Both the position numbers and the translations under genes were made by a program. Positions 8,633 to 17,345 of a stretch of 44,544 bases of DNA are shown here, piece by piece (position 1 is the stretch's first letter; each line of letters opens with the position of its first letter). The notes under the pieces were generated by a model. It did not search any database. It was not told the DNA's origin and saw nothing but the letters and a program-made list of their open reading frames with translations. The stretch is from an uncultured Lachnospiraceae bacterium (GTDB lineage Bacteria > Bacillota > Clostridia > Lachnospirales > Lachnospiraceae). The DNA is taken from the NCBI GenBank assembly GCA_949840465.1, contig CATKXE010000020.1, positions 1 to 44,544 on the forward strand. The letters are read 5' to 3'.

Positions 8633-9592
8633 TTACATCTCTCCGCGGTATTCCCTGGGGCTGACCCCGTAGCGTTCCCTGAATTTCCTGTAAAAATAGC
8701 TTGTGTTGTCATATCCCACGGATTCGATGATATCCGCGACCGGAAGCCTGGTGCTGGACAGCAGATAGACGGCCTGGTTCATCCGCTTTGCCTGCAAAAG
8801 TTCTTTGTAAGTCTTCCCGGTCCGCTTCTTGATCTCCCTGCTTAACCAGTACACGTCGTAATTCATGATCTTTGCCAGTTCCGACAGGCTGCCGTCCTTA
8901 TAATGCTCCTCGACGTAATTGAGTACATTCCCGATCAGTTCCGTATTAAACCGTGAGCTGCCTGTCTCCATTTTGTCCATATAGTTCAAAAGCTGCAGCA
9001 AAAGAAGCCCCATCGTGATCTGGTTGCAGCTCCTTTTATTTCCCATATTATAGAAAATGGTCCAGACCATGTTCTCCACCAGATTCTGGATCGGGAGGAC
9101 GTCCGCCACATGAAAATACAGATACGAAGCCTGCTCATTTTTGCCGCAGAGCGTCCCCACCAGAAATTCCTTCAACGCATTTTCTTCCGCTCCCATCATG
9201 GAAAACGCCATGTTAAAAAACTCCGGCAGTATAATGAAATTGACCGCAATATCCTGTTCCCCTGCGGGCAGGATCTCCTGCTCGGAATTCTGGTTGAGGA
9301 ACAAAAGGTCGCCAGGCTCTAAAATGACCTCGTTTCCGTCAATATAATGCGTGGTGGTTCCCTGACACATGTAGATGACCTCCACATAATTGTGCCTGTG
9401 CCTGGGGAACTTCACAAAACGGGTATGAGGGCGTACTTCGATCAGCTTCCCCCTTTGCAGAAGCTTCTCGCTGTCTACAATCAGCTCCTTTTTCTCCGTA
9501 TAAATCTGCTGGTCGATTCCCTGACGGCCATCGAGGATGCTCTGTTCCTCCTCCGTGATGACCGACAATGCTTTTATCAAGTCCTGATGCAT
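8633..9592 (-). CDS. AraC-family regulator of the sugar locus
   Basis: A 319-residue transcription factor with an N-terminal cupin sugar-binding domain (HRHNYVEVIYMCQGTTTHYIDG, EPGDLLFLN) and a C-terminal pair of helix-turn-helix motifs (LSELAKIMNYDVYWLSREIKKRTG and VADIIESVGYDNTSYFYRKFRERYGVSPREYRG, the standard AraC ending). By position it most likely activates the downstream kinase-isomerase genes in response to their sugar. Start: an ATG at 9607 is in frame, but it lies directly against a palindromic repeat and has no spaced ribosome binding site. The ATG at 9592 has GGGAG eight bases upstream and was preferred. Confidence 0.88.
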   Translation of the reverse strand: MHQDLIKALSVITEEEQSILDGRQGIDQQIYTEKKELIVDSEKLLQRGKLIEVRPHTRFVKFPRHRHNYVEVIYMCQGTTTHYIDGNEVILEPGDLLFLNQNSEQEILPAGEQDIAVNFIILPEFFNMAFSMMGAEENALKEFLVGTLCGKNEQASYLYFHVADVLPIQNLVENMVWTIFYNMGNKRSCNQITMGLLLLQLLNYMDKMETGSSRFNTELIGNVLNYVEEHYKDGSLSELAKIMNYDVYWLSREIKKRTGKTYKELLQAKRMNQAVYLLSSTRLPVADIIESVGYDNTSYFYRKFRERYGVSPREYRGEM

Positions 9593-9607
9593 CTCCTGTA
9601 CTCCCAT

Positions 9608-9667
9608 TCATTCCCGCGAAGCAGCGAGCCGGACGGACATGTCTGCATATCCGTTTTCCGGCTGACG
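9608..9667 (-). repeat. Palindromic intergenic repeat, copy A
   Basis: Read on the minus strand it follows the family pattern: GCGTCAGCCGG, GGATAT, short A-rich loop, ATGTCC, CCGGCTCGCTGC, TTCGCGGGAAT. Inner and outer arms pair with G-T wobbles. It fills the gap between the ParA stop and the AraC start. Confidence 0.8.
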
Positions 9668-9682
9668 CAAAAGGCACCTATT

Positions 9683-10507
9683 TTAACCCTTTTTTGCGCC
9701 TGCCGCGCTCTGTGCCCGGGCTTCAAACGCCGCGGCAATCTCCTGCGTCAGCTCCATATACTCCTTCGCGCTCCGGCTGTTCTTCTTATATTCCATGATC
9801 GGGACGTGGTTGTCCTGAGACCATTCCACCCCGCTGTCCACACGGATATACGTATCAAATACCTTCACCCCGTCCAGTTCTTTCAGTGTATCCACAGTCT
9901 GCCGGAAATAACTTTTGCGCGTATCCACCTTCGTGATCACCACGCCGCCTGTCGCAAGCTTTGGCGCGATCTGCTTTACTTCCCCCAGAAACTCAAACAT
10001 ATTCGCCAGGCCGAACATTCCCCAGGGGCTGGATTCCACCGGGATGATCACCGCATCCGAGGCGCACAGGATATTCATCACCCACCCTCCCAGAGTAGGC
10101 GGCGCATCGATCAGTATATAATCGTATGTATTGGAGGAAACCACATTTGCCAGACATTTTTTCAGAATATATTCCCTCTGCCATTTTGTAAACAGTTCAT
10201 ATTCTATGGAGCACATCAAAGTAGAAGACGGGATCAGATCCAGATTGTCAAAAGCAGAACGCACGATAAAATCCGTCAGATCCGACTGCCTGCGGATTCC
10301 TTCATAGAGGTTCTTTTCACTGCGCGCAAATGCAAGCACCTGGTCTTCCTCAAAAAGGGAAAGTGAAAGATTCAGCTGCATATCCCCGTCCACCAAAAGG
10401 ACTTTTTTCCCGAGAAGCGTAAGATCGAATCCCACGTTGGAACAGGTCGTGGATTTCCCGCTGCCCCCTTTATTGTTGGCAAAGCAAATGACTTTCGTGC
10501 CGCTCAT
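9683..10507 (-). CDS. ParA/MinD-type ATPase without a ParB partner
   Basis: A 274-residue deviant Walker ATPase of the ParA/Soj family. The motif KGGSGKST with the signature lysine is near residues 13-20, followed by VLLVDGDMQ and YDYILIDAPPTLGG. ParA proteins form dynamic nucleotide-dependent filaments or gradients to position DNA or protein cargo. There is no parB and no parS-like repeat nearby, so the cargo is unknown; an orphan ParA of the chromosomal accessory type is likely. The start at 10507 is favoured over an upstream in-frame ATG because AGGAGGG lies six bases before it, and because it makes an ATGA overlap with the preceding hydrolase gene, implying translational coupling. Confidence 0.88.
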   Translation of the reverse strand: MSGTKVICFANNKGGSGKSTTCSNVGFDLTLLGKKVLLVDGDMQLNLSLSLFEEDQVLAFARSEKNLYEGIRRQSDLTDFIVRSAFDNLDLIPSSTLMCSIEYELFTKWQREYILKKCLANVVSSNTYDYILIDAPPTLGGWVMNILCASDAVIIPVESSPWGMFGLANMFEFLGEVKQIAPKLATGGVVITKVDTRKSYFRQTVDTLKELDGVKVFDTYIRVDSGVEWSQDNHVPIMEYKKNSRSAKEYMELTQEIAAAFEARAQSAAGAKKG

Positions 10508-11094
10508 TTCTGCCCCCTCCTTTTCCTTTCCTCTTTCCATTCCAAAGACGCCGGTGCATCCCCAAAATGCTTTCTCACCAGACGGCAGTATTCTTCAAAG
10601 GCAGGGACGTCCCGGAACTGATCCTGCAGAGATTCCATTACGCCTTTATAATACCAGCCGATGGCATGTTTGCTGTGCATACGGAACTGCATCCACAGAC
10701 TTTCCCCCATAACCGGATAATCCCGGTCAATATCGCGCATATTGGACAGTTTGTCCGCCAGGGCGATCATCTGCAGCTCCCTTGATTCCGTCTTTAAACG
10801 CTGTATGGTCGCTCCTTTCCGCTCTTCCCACGTCCTGGATTTATCCTCGCTCTCTCCTGCCACCAGCGCTGCCACACGCTCTCCAAAACGTTGACGCAGA
10901 ATCTCCCTCGTCACTCCTGCACAATCCTCAATCGTATCATGCAGGACAGCGGCGGACAGGATCTCTTCATCGGACGTCATCTCTGCGACGATTTCTGCCA
11001 CCTCGATGGGGTGGACAATATATGGTTTTTTAGTTCCTTTACGTATCTGCCCCTTATGCGCTTCTGTCGCGAACTGAACTGCCTCGTCAAACAT
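10504..11094 (-). CDS. Small HD-domain (p)ppGpp hydrolase (MESH1-like)
   Basis: A 196-residue single-domain relative of the RelA/SpoT hydrolase domain. Key motifs: AHKGQIRKGTKKPYIVHP at the N-terminus, AAVLHDTIEDCAG with the HD metal ligands and the ED pair typical of alarmone hydrolases, and IALADKLSNMRDI. No synthetase or TGS domain follows, so it should only degrade ppGpp-like alarmones or related nucleotides. It has AAGGAGGAG before the start, lies 18 bp after the RND permease gene, and its stop overlaps the ParA start (ATGA). The three genes may form one transcript. Confidence 0.85.
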   Translation of the reverse strand: MFDEAVQFATEAHKGQIRKGTKKPYIVHPIEVAEIVAEMTSDEEILSAAVLHDTIEDCAGVTREILRQRFGERVAALVAGESEDKSRTWEERKGATIQRLKTESRELQMIALADKLSNMRDIDRDYPVMGESLWMQFRMHSKHAIGWYYKGVMESLQDQFRDVPAFEEYCRLVRKHFGDAPASLEWKEERKRRGQK

Positions 11095-11112
11095 ATCTGG
11101 CTCCTCCTTGTA

Positions 11113-14100
11113 CTACTGCAATATTTCAAAATCGTCCTCTATCCCTTCTTTCAGTCTCGCTTTCTCCCTCTTACGGAACAGTCCATAGATGCATGGCACT
11201 ACAAACAATGTCAAAATCGTCCCGTAGATCAGCCCGCCGATAGTCACGATGGCCATGGGCTGCACCATGTCCGCCCCGGAGCCTAACCCCATAGCCATGG
11301 TAGACAGGCCCAAAATGGTGGTCAGCGCCGTCATGACGATGGGACGCAGCCTTGTCCGCCCGGCTTCCACAAGAGCCTCCGTCACTCTCTCCCCCTGTGC
11401 AACGAGCTGGTTTGTATAATCAATAAATACGATTCCGTTATTTACGATAATCCCGGAAAGCATGACGAATCCGATCATGGCGATCACACTCATCAGGCTC
11501 CCGGAAATCAAAAGCCCTAAAAAGCCCCCGGTAAAGGCCAAAGGCACTGTGAACATGACGATAAACGGAGAACGCAGGGACTGGAACTGGGCCACCATGA
11601 TCAGGTACATGAACACCACGGCCAGAGCCAGCATTTTTAACAGTTCCACCATGGTCTCCCGGATTGTCTCGTCCTCCCCTGTCATTTTTACCGTATATCC
11701 TTCCGGTATCTGGTATCGGTTCAGTTCTCTCTGGATCCTGTTGCTCACCAGGCTGACATTATCTCCCTCCGCAATCTCTGCGGTAACATTGACATACCGG
11801 CTCTGGGCGTCTCTGGAAATAGACTGCAGGCCTTCTCCTTCCGCAAAGCCTGCAATGTCCCGCAGCGCGACTTTTTCTGTCGTTCCATCTTCCTTCGAAA
11901 CATCCAGCACCAGATTTTTGATATCCTCCCTTGTAAGTTCCTGATTCTTCTGCTCTTCCACTACGATTCCGATGGTCGCCGCGTCCATCTCAAGGCTGGT
12001 CGAAGAAGCCCGATCCTTTAGTTTTGCCGCCAGATTCTGATAAACCTGCGCCACGGTCAGGTTATGCGCAATCGCTTTCGCCTTATCCACCACGACCCGG
12101 AGTTCCCTGGTCACTTCCTCCATGCCGTCGGACACATTTTGGGTTCCTTCCACATCCGATACAATCCCTGCAATCTTTATGGCAAGCTCCCGCAGGGTAT
12201 CCAGGTCATTCCCCTTGATCTGCACCGTAATCCCGGAACTGCCCAGCGCGCTCATATCCATATTGGACATGCTCACCTCTATCTCCAGCCCCTGCTCCCT
12301 GGCCGCCCTTTCTAATTCTTTCTGCAATGCCGGATCTGACATGGTCCTCTTTTCGGCAAGCAGTGCATAAAACTGCACGTCCGTAGTACTCGGCGAACCG
12401 CCCATGATGCCGGACGCGCCGGCCATCCCGCCCACATCTTCCACATCCGCAAGTTCTTTGATCTGTTCGGCAAATGCGTCTGCCGCCTGCGCGGTCTCTG
12501 CCAGCAAAGTCCCGTCCGGCGCCGACACGGTCATACTGATTTCCGTACTCTGCATGGACGGCATAAACTGGGTTCCTTTTGCCATAACCAGAACGCCGCT
12601 TAAGATAAACAATGCCAGCGCCCCCAGAAGCACCCCTGTCTTCCCTTTCAGCGCAATCCGCAGCGCCCTTTCATAGAGATCCTGAATTGCGAGGAACAGG
12701 CGGCTCTCTTTCTGCTGGTTCTTCCTCAAAAGCCCTGCCGACATCATGGGCACCAGGCTTAATGCCACCACAAGGCTTGCCAGCAGGGAATAGGCGATCG
12801 TCAGCCCCATATCTACGAACAACTGCCTGGCAATGCCCTCCGTAAATACAATGGGGAGAAATACACACACGGTTGTCAGCGTGGAAGCCGCAATCGCGCC
12901 CGCCACCTCCTTCGCCCCTTCAATGGCCGCCTTCCTGGCGGATGCGCCTTCATTTCGCATACGGTAGATATTTTCAATGACCACGATGGAGTTGTCCACC
13001 AGCATTCCCACGCCCAGCGCCAGTCCGGACAGTGAGATCACATTCATCGTCACCCCGCTGAAATACATCAGCACGATTGCCGTCAGGATACTGATCGGAA
13101 TAGAGCATGCAATGACAAAGGTTGGCCGGATGTCCTTGAGGAACAGCAGCAAAATCAATATGGCCAGTGCTGCGCCGAATACCAGATTCTGCAGCACGGA
13201 ACCAATGACCATATCGATATAGACCCCCTGATTCATCAATACCACCGTATGGAAGTCCGGGTTCTCTTTTTGGATCTGCTCCAAACGGGCCAGCACGCGG
13301 TCTGTGACCTCGCCTGTAGAATAGCCCGTCTGCTTCTGGATCTGGAACAGGATTCCGTTCTCTCCATTTAATTTAGCGTAAGTGTCCCCGGAATTATCCG
13401 TGCGTTCCACGTCCGCAATATCCGTAAGTTTGATGGGATTCATCCCTTCACGGTCTACAAGTACCAAATTCCTCAACTCTTCAAGCGAAGAAAATTTGTC
13501 TCCTACACGAATAAGATAATCGATTCCCTCCTCATCCACATAACCGGCGGGCATATTAAAATTCTGCGCCGCCAGCAGGGTCTGTACGGTCTCCCCGGTC
13601 AGCATGGCTTCCACATTGGCGCTTGCGCCGGCCGCATCTCTGGCCTTCTTTAATTCCTCTTCCTGCTCCTGTATGGCGGCCTCTCCCACCGCAAGCCGGG
13701 CAGATACCGTACTCATCTCCAGAGCCGCGGTAAGCTGTGCCGCGCTGAGCTGTGCTCTTGCCTGGGCCAATGTGATGGCTCCTGCGTTCAGCTGATCCTC
13801 CGCTTCCCTGATCAGCCCCTCCGCCGCATCCAGTTCTTCCTGTTTCTGCGTGATAATCTGTCTGTTGGCCGCCGCCTGAGTCAGCCCTTCATCGATGGCC
13901 GACATGGAAGCGTCATACTGATCCAGCAGCGCCAGCCGGGCCGCAAGCGTGGCCTGCGTAATCTGAAGCTCTGCAAGCTTTCGTACATCCGCGCTGTCCG
14001 GGCCGGTAATCTCTGGAAGCGTAATATCCGGCATGGCGCCCGGCCGGATAATCTCTGTGATATCGGACGGGGTGATGTTGGGCGGGATTATGTCCGTATT

Positions 14101-15273
14101 CCCGTTCTGGCCCGGCTGCAGAATATCCGCGCTTCCGTTTTGTCCGGGCAGGGCGGAAACGCTCCCTTCTCCTGTGGTTTCTCCGCCTTCAGACGGCGTC
14201 TGATTTCCGGAATCCGAACCGGGCGGTGTCTGCGTCCCTGCATTTCCCATCTGCTGCATCAGGGACGCCAGAATATCTTCCGCCGTTTTCTGCGCCTGCT
14301 CACTCATGGATGCCCGGAGCGCTTCGATCTCCCTTAGAACCTGCTGGTATTCCTGTTCAATCTCGTCTCTTTTGCCGTAAAACTCTTCCAGTTCCTGCTT
14401 CTGCCGGTTTAACGCCTGTTCGCTGGCGTCCAGCCCTGCCGCGGCGATCTGAAGCGTCGCTCTTCCTAACTCCAACTGGCTTTTCTTCTCATTGATTTCC
14501 AGTCTCCCCTGGATTAACGCCGCATCCCCCTCGGCCATCTGCTGCTCTGCACCGGAAAGCTGATCTGCTGCCGCGCCTGCGCCTGCTTCCATCTGGGCTT
14601 TTCCGCTTTCCACCTGAGATTTTGCATCGGCCAGAGCCTGCTCCGCCTCCTGAAACTGCCTGTCTAATTGATCCTGCACACTGGCGTCCACACTGCTGAT
14701 CTTTGCTTTCTTAAGGGTAACCCTGACAGATTCCTCTACATCGCCGTACATGGAAACCGAAGCCACACCCTCCAGGCTTTCCAGTTCCGGCAGAACCTGT
14801 TCTTTAATCATCCGGGTCGTCTCAGCCGAATCCGCCCCTTCCATACTGACAGCCGGGATCATCACCGGCAGCATGGTAGGGTTCATCTTCATGATAATGG
14901 GGTTGCCCACCGTCTCCGGCCAGTAACCCTTAATCTGATCCAGACTTTCCCGCATCTCAATGGTGACAGAATCCATATTCGCAGTCTGCTCAAACTCCAG
15001 AATCACTGTCGACGCATTCTCCATGGAGGAAGAGCTGACGTTTTTGATATTGCTGATTGTGGCCATAGCCTGTTCCACCGGCCTGGTGACTGTTGCTTCC
15101 ACTTCCTCAGGGCTTGCTCCCGGATAAGTGGTCATGACAACCGCGTAAGGCAGATTCATATCCGGCAGAAGATCTACCGTCATCTTGTCAAAAGACACAA
15201 CCCCGAGAATCAGAACCAGTACCACCGCGACAACCACGGTATATGGCTTCTTCACACTGAATTTTGATAACAT
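11113..15273 (-). CDS. RND-family efflux permease with large coiled-coil insertion
   Basis: A 1386-residue RND (HAE1/SwrC-like) proton-driven exporter. TM1 is near residues 11-30. The porter block PDMNLPYAVVMTTYPGASPEEVE is standard, and TM4 carries GVGMLVDNSIVVIENIYR, where the usual Asp-Asp pair is Asp-Asn. The C-terminal half repeats the fold (SGIIVNNGIVFIDY). Residues about 198-550 are inserted: two long Ala/Gln/Glu-rich coiled-coil arms (198-343 and 427-548) joined by an ~80-residue Gly/Pro/Thr/Asn linker. The insertion falls where the docking-domain hairpin of AcrB projects. The start was moved to 15273, giving GAGGG a six-base spacing. No adaptor protein gene is adjacent. Confidence 0.9.
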   Translation of the reverse strand: MLSKFSVKKPYTVVVAVVLVLILGVVSFDKMTVDLLPDMNLPYAVVMTTYPGASPEEVEATVTRPVEQAMATISNIKNVSSSSMENASTVILEFEQTANMDSVTIEMRESLDQIKGYWPETVGNPIIMKMNPTMLPVMIPAVSMEGADSAETTRMIKEQVLPELESLEGVASVSMYGDVEESVRVTLKKAKISSVDASVQDQLDRQFQEAEQALADAKSQVESGKAQMEAGAGAAADQLSGAEQQMAEGDAALIQGRLEINEKKSQLELGRATLQIAAAGLDASEQALNRQKQELEEFYGKRDEIEQEYQQVLREIEALRASMSEQAQKTAEDILASLMQQMGNAGTQTPPGSDSGNQTPSEGGETTGEGSVSALPGQNGSADILQPGQNGNTDIIPPNITPSDITEIIRPGAMPDITLPEITGPDSADVRKLAELQITQATLAARLALLDQYDASMSAIDEGLTQAAANRQIITQKQEELDAAEGLIREAEDQLNAGAITLAQARAQLSAAQLTAALEMSTVSARLAVGEAAIQEQEEELKKARDAAGASANVEAMLTGETVQTLLAAQNFNMPAGYVDEEGIDYLIRVGDKFSSLEELRNLVLVDREGMNPIKLTDIADVERTDNSGDTYAKLNGENGILFQIQKQTGYSTGEVTDRVLARLEQIQKENPDFHTVVLMNQGVYIDMVIGSVLQNLVFGAALAILILLLFLKDIRPTFVIACSIPISILTAIVLMYFSGVTMNVISLSGLALGVGMLVDNSIVVIENIYRMRNEGASARKAAIEGAKEVAGAIAASTLTTVCVFLPIVFTEGIARQLFVDMGLTIAYSLLASLVVALSLVPMMSAGLLRKNQQKESRLFLAIQDLYERALRIALKGKTGVLLGALALFILSGVLVMAKGTQFMPSMQSTEISMTVSAPDGTLLAETAQAADAFAEQIKELADVEDVGGMAGASGIMGGSPSTTDVQFYALLAEKRTMSDPALQKELERAAREQGLEIEVSMSNMDMSALGSSGITVQIKGNDLDTLRELAIKIAGIVSDVEGTQNVSDGMEEVTRELRVVVDKAKAIAHNLTVAQVYQNLAAKLKDRASSTSLEMDAATIGIVVEEQKNQELTREDIKNLVLDVSKEDGTTEKVALRDIAGFAEGEGLQSISRDAQSRYVNVTAEIAEGDNVSLVSNRIQRELNRYQIPEGYTVKMTGEDETIRETMVELLKMLALAVVFMYLIMVAQFQSLRSPFIVMFTVPLAFTGGFLGLLISGSLMSVIAMIGFVMLSGIIVNNGIVFIDYTNQLVAQGERVTEALVEAGRTRLRPIVMTALTTILGLSTMAMGLGSGADMVQPMAIVTIGGLIYGTILTLFVVPCIYGLFRKREKARLKEGIEDDFEILQ

Positions 15274-15310
15274 TGACATCCCTCTAATTCTGTTTATTTT
15301 TTACTAGAAA

Positions 15311-16552
15311 TCAGATCTTCCCATATATTTCTTTGGGCACATATGCCCTGACGGCAATCCCCTCCGGGACATATTCCTCTTCCAGAAGCTGTCCCTGCTT
15401 ACGGATTATCTGAATCTTTCCTGCGTCTGCAAAAGAGAAAATCCGTTCTACATAAATCTGGTCTTTCCGAATGGCCTCTGACAATATCGCCTTTAGTTCT
15501 TCCAATCCCTGCCCCGTTTTGGCCGAAGCCATCAGCGTATAATCTGCCCGGAAATCCCGGAATTTGTTTTCCTCCAAAAGCAGATCCTGCTTATTGAACA
15601 GCGTAATTACCGGTTTTCCTTCCACGCCGAGCTGCCGGAGTGTGTCATAGACCACATGCATTTGCATCTCCATCCGAGGGTTTGACGCGTCCACCACATG
15701 GATGATCATATCTGCATATTTTGCTTCTTCCAATGTACTTTTAAATGCCTCGATCAGATGATGTGGAAGCTTTCGGATAAATCCAACCGTATCCGTGAGA
15801 AGGATCTGCTGCTTCCCTTCCAGTTCCAGAGCCCGGGTGGTCGTATCCAATGTGGAAAACAGCATGGCGTCCTCCAAAATCCCCGCATTGGTCAACGCAT
15901 TTTCAATACTGCTCTTTCCCGCGGAAGTGTAACCCACCAAAGCAGCTACTTTCTTATGAGATTTTTTTCTCTGGGTCCGGATTAATTCCCGGTGCTGTTC
16001 CACTTCTTTTAACTCCTTCTTCAAACGGCTGATTCTCTCTCTGATCAATCGCCGATCCATCTCCAGCTTTTTCTCTCCAGGCCCCCTTGTCCCGATCCCG
16101 CCGCCAAGACGGGAAAGAGAATGACCCAGCCCGGTAAGCCTCGCCGCCCGGTATCGAAGCTGCGCCAACTCCACCTGGATCTTCCCTTCGCTGGAAACAG
16201 CGTGCGCCGCAAAAATATCCAGTATCAGCAACGTCCTGTCAATGACCTTGCAGTCCAGTTCCTTCTGAAGGTGATTCAACTGCACTGCGGAAAGCTCATC
16301 ATCACAGAGAATGCCGGTTGCATCCTGCTCCCAGAGCAGGTCTTTTAAATCCTCTATTTTCCCTTTTCCGATATAAGTGACCGGATGTACTGCCTCCCGG
16401 CTCTGGATCAGCCGCCCCGCGACTTTTGCACCCGCCGTTTTTGCAAGCGCTTCCAGCTCATCTAAAGATTCCTCCGCCGGTTCACTGTCATACATCTGGA
16501 TCCCCACCAGAATATATTGCTCCTCTTCCTTTTTCAAATCATAGAATTCCAT
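15311..16552 (-). CDS. hflX: GTPase HflX
   Basis: A 413-residue ribosome-associated GTPase that splits stalled or heat-damaged 70S ribosomes. The N-terminal HflX domain holds PVTYIGKGKIEDLK. The glycine-rich linker LSRLGGGIGTRGPGEKKLE is a family hallmark, followed by a coiled coil (RERISRLKKELKEVEQHREL) and the G domain with P-loop GYTSAGKSS, G3 DTVGF and G4 NKQD. The P-loop has Ser where most homologues have Asn-Ala, still fitting GxxxxGK[ST]. Length is normal for the family. CGGAGATG precedes the start. It is separated from the downstream RND gene by only 37 bp. Confidence 0.97.
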   Translation of the reverse strand: MEFYDLKKEEEQYILVGIQMYDSEPAEESLDELEALAKTAGAKVAGRLIQSREAVHPVTYIGKGKIEDLKDLLWEQDATGILCDDELSAVQLNHLQKELDCKVIDRTLLILDIFAAHAVSSEGKIQVELAQLRYRAARLTGLGHSLSRLGGGIGTRGPGEKKLEMDRRLIRERISRLKKELKEVEQHRELIRTQRKKSHKKVAALVGYTSAGKSSIENALTNAGILEDAMLFSTLDTTTRALELEGKQQILLTDTVGFIRKLPHHLIEAFKSTLEEAKYADMIIHVVDASNPRMEMQMHVVYDTLRQLGVEGKPVITLFNKQDLLLEENKFRDFRADYTLMASAKTGQGLEELKAILSEAIRKDQIYVERIFSFADAGKIQIIRKQGQLLEEEYVPEGIAVRAYVPKEIYGKI

Positions 16553-16571
16553 AAATCATCTCCGTCCATTT

Positions 16572-16628
16572 TATTCCCGTGAAGCAGCGGACCGGACGAA
16601 GTTTGCGTGTCCGTTTCGCGGCTGTATC
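16572..16628 (-). repeat. Palindromic intergenic repeat, copy B
   Basis: Minus-strand reading: CAGCCGCG, ACGGAC, loop, GTCCGG, CCGCTGCTTCACGGGAAT. It keeps the CAGC/GCTG and CGGAC/GTCCG pairings while several paired bases differ from the other copies. It lies between hflX and the methyltransferase gene. Confidence 0.75.
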
Positions 16629-16685
16629 GAGGAGCATAAACAAATGTCTTACAGCCCGCTATACCGGGTGATTTCCATAAGTTCT

Positions 16686-17252
16686 TCACTTCATGCGTAC
16701 AATAAACACCGGAATCGGCGGATCATTCTTTCGGTTATAATAACTGCTAACAACCACCAGCCATTCCTCTGCATCCAATGTTTTTAAAAAGCGCAGCAGC
16801 GCGTCCTTCTCCTCGTATCCTGTATCGCCGCCGCTATAAATACACAGATTCATAATACCGCCGGGCTTTAAAAGATCCAGCCCCTGCCGAACCGCCTGGA
16901 TACTCGTCTGCGGCCTGGTCGCAATCTGATGGCTGCCGCCGGGCAGATAGCCAAAATTAAAGACGATGGCAGATACCTGTTCCTTTATATAGTCTGCCAT
17001 ATGCTCATGCCCGTCTTCAATGAGGACTGCACGCTCCAGAAGCCCGGCATCTGAAAGCCTCTGCCGGGTATGCTTAAGCGCCTCTCTCTGGATATCAAAA
17101 GCATAGACCTTACCGCCGTTTCCCACCCTGCGGCACAAAAACTCCGTATCTCTTCCATTCCCCGCGGTGGCGTCCACACAGCTGTCATTTTCCGCGATGT
17201 GGCTCTGTAAAAGCCGATGGCAAACCTCTGTAATCTGATATGATTTTCTCAT
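16686..17252 (-). CDS. mnmM: tRNA methyltransferase of the YtqB/MnmM family
   Basis: A 188-residue class I SAM-dependent methyltransferase of the YtqB family (Pfam rRNA methylase type). SAM-binding motif I is CVDATAGNGRDTEFLC, motif II holds VYAFDIQ, and VFNFGYLPGGSHQIATRP is the characteristic motif that replaces NPPY. Bacillus YtqB (MnmM) makes mnm5s2U34 in tRNA where the MnmC enzyme is absent, and the length and motifs here fit it. The start at 17252 was chosen because upstream in-frame GTG 17297 lacks a ribosome binding site; GGAAGAG precedes 17252. It is downstream of the TPR lipoprotein gene on the same strand. Confidence 0.8.
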   Translation of the reverse strand: MRKSYQITEVCHRLLQSHIAENDSCVDATAGNGRDTEFLCRRVGNGGKVYAFDIQREALKHTRQRLSDAGLLERAVLIEDGHEHMADYIKEQVSAIVFNFGYLPGGSHQIATRPQTSIQAVRQGLDLLKPGGIMNLCIYSGGDTGYEEKDALLRFLKTLDAEEWLVVVSSYYNRKNDPPIPVFIVRMK

Positions 17253-17345
17253 CTCTTCCGTCCCCTGTCTTTTGATGCATCTGACGCGCAGGCACACTCA
17301 GAGCCAGGCCGGTCATTCTGTAAACCCTTCTCCTCCAAAATGGTG

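Noticed and set aside
9347..10366. Plus-strand open frame (339 codons) opposite AraC and ParA
   Set aside because: It crosses two well-defined minus-strand genes and a repeat; composition is that of an antisense frame.
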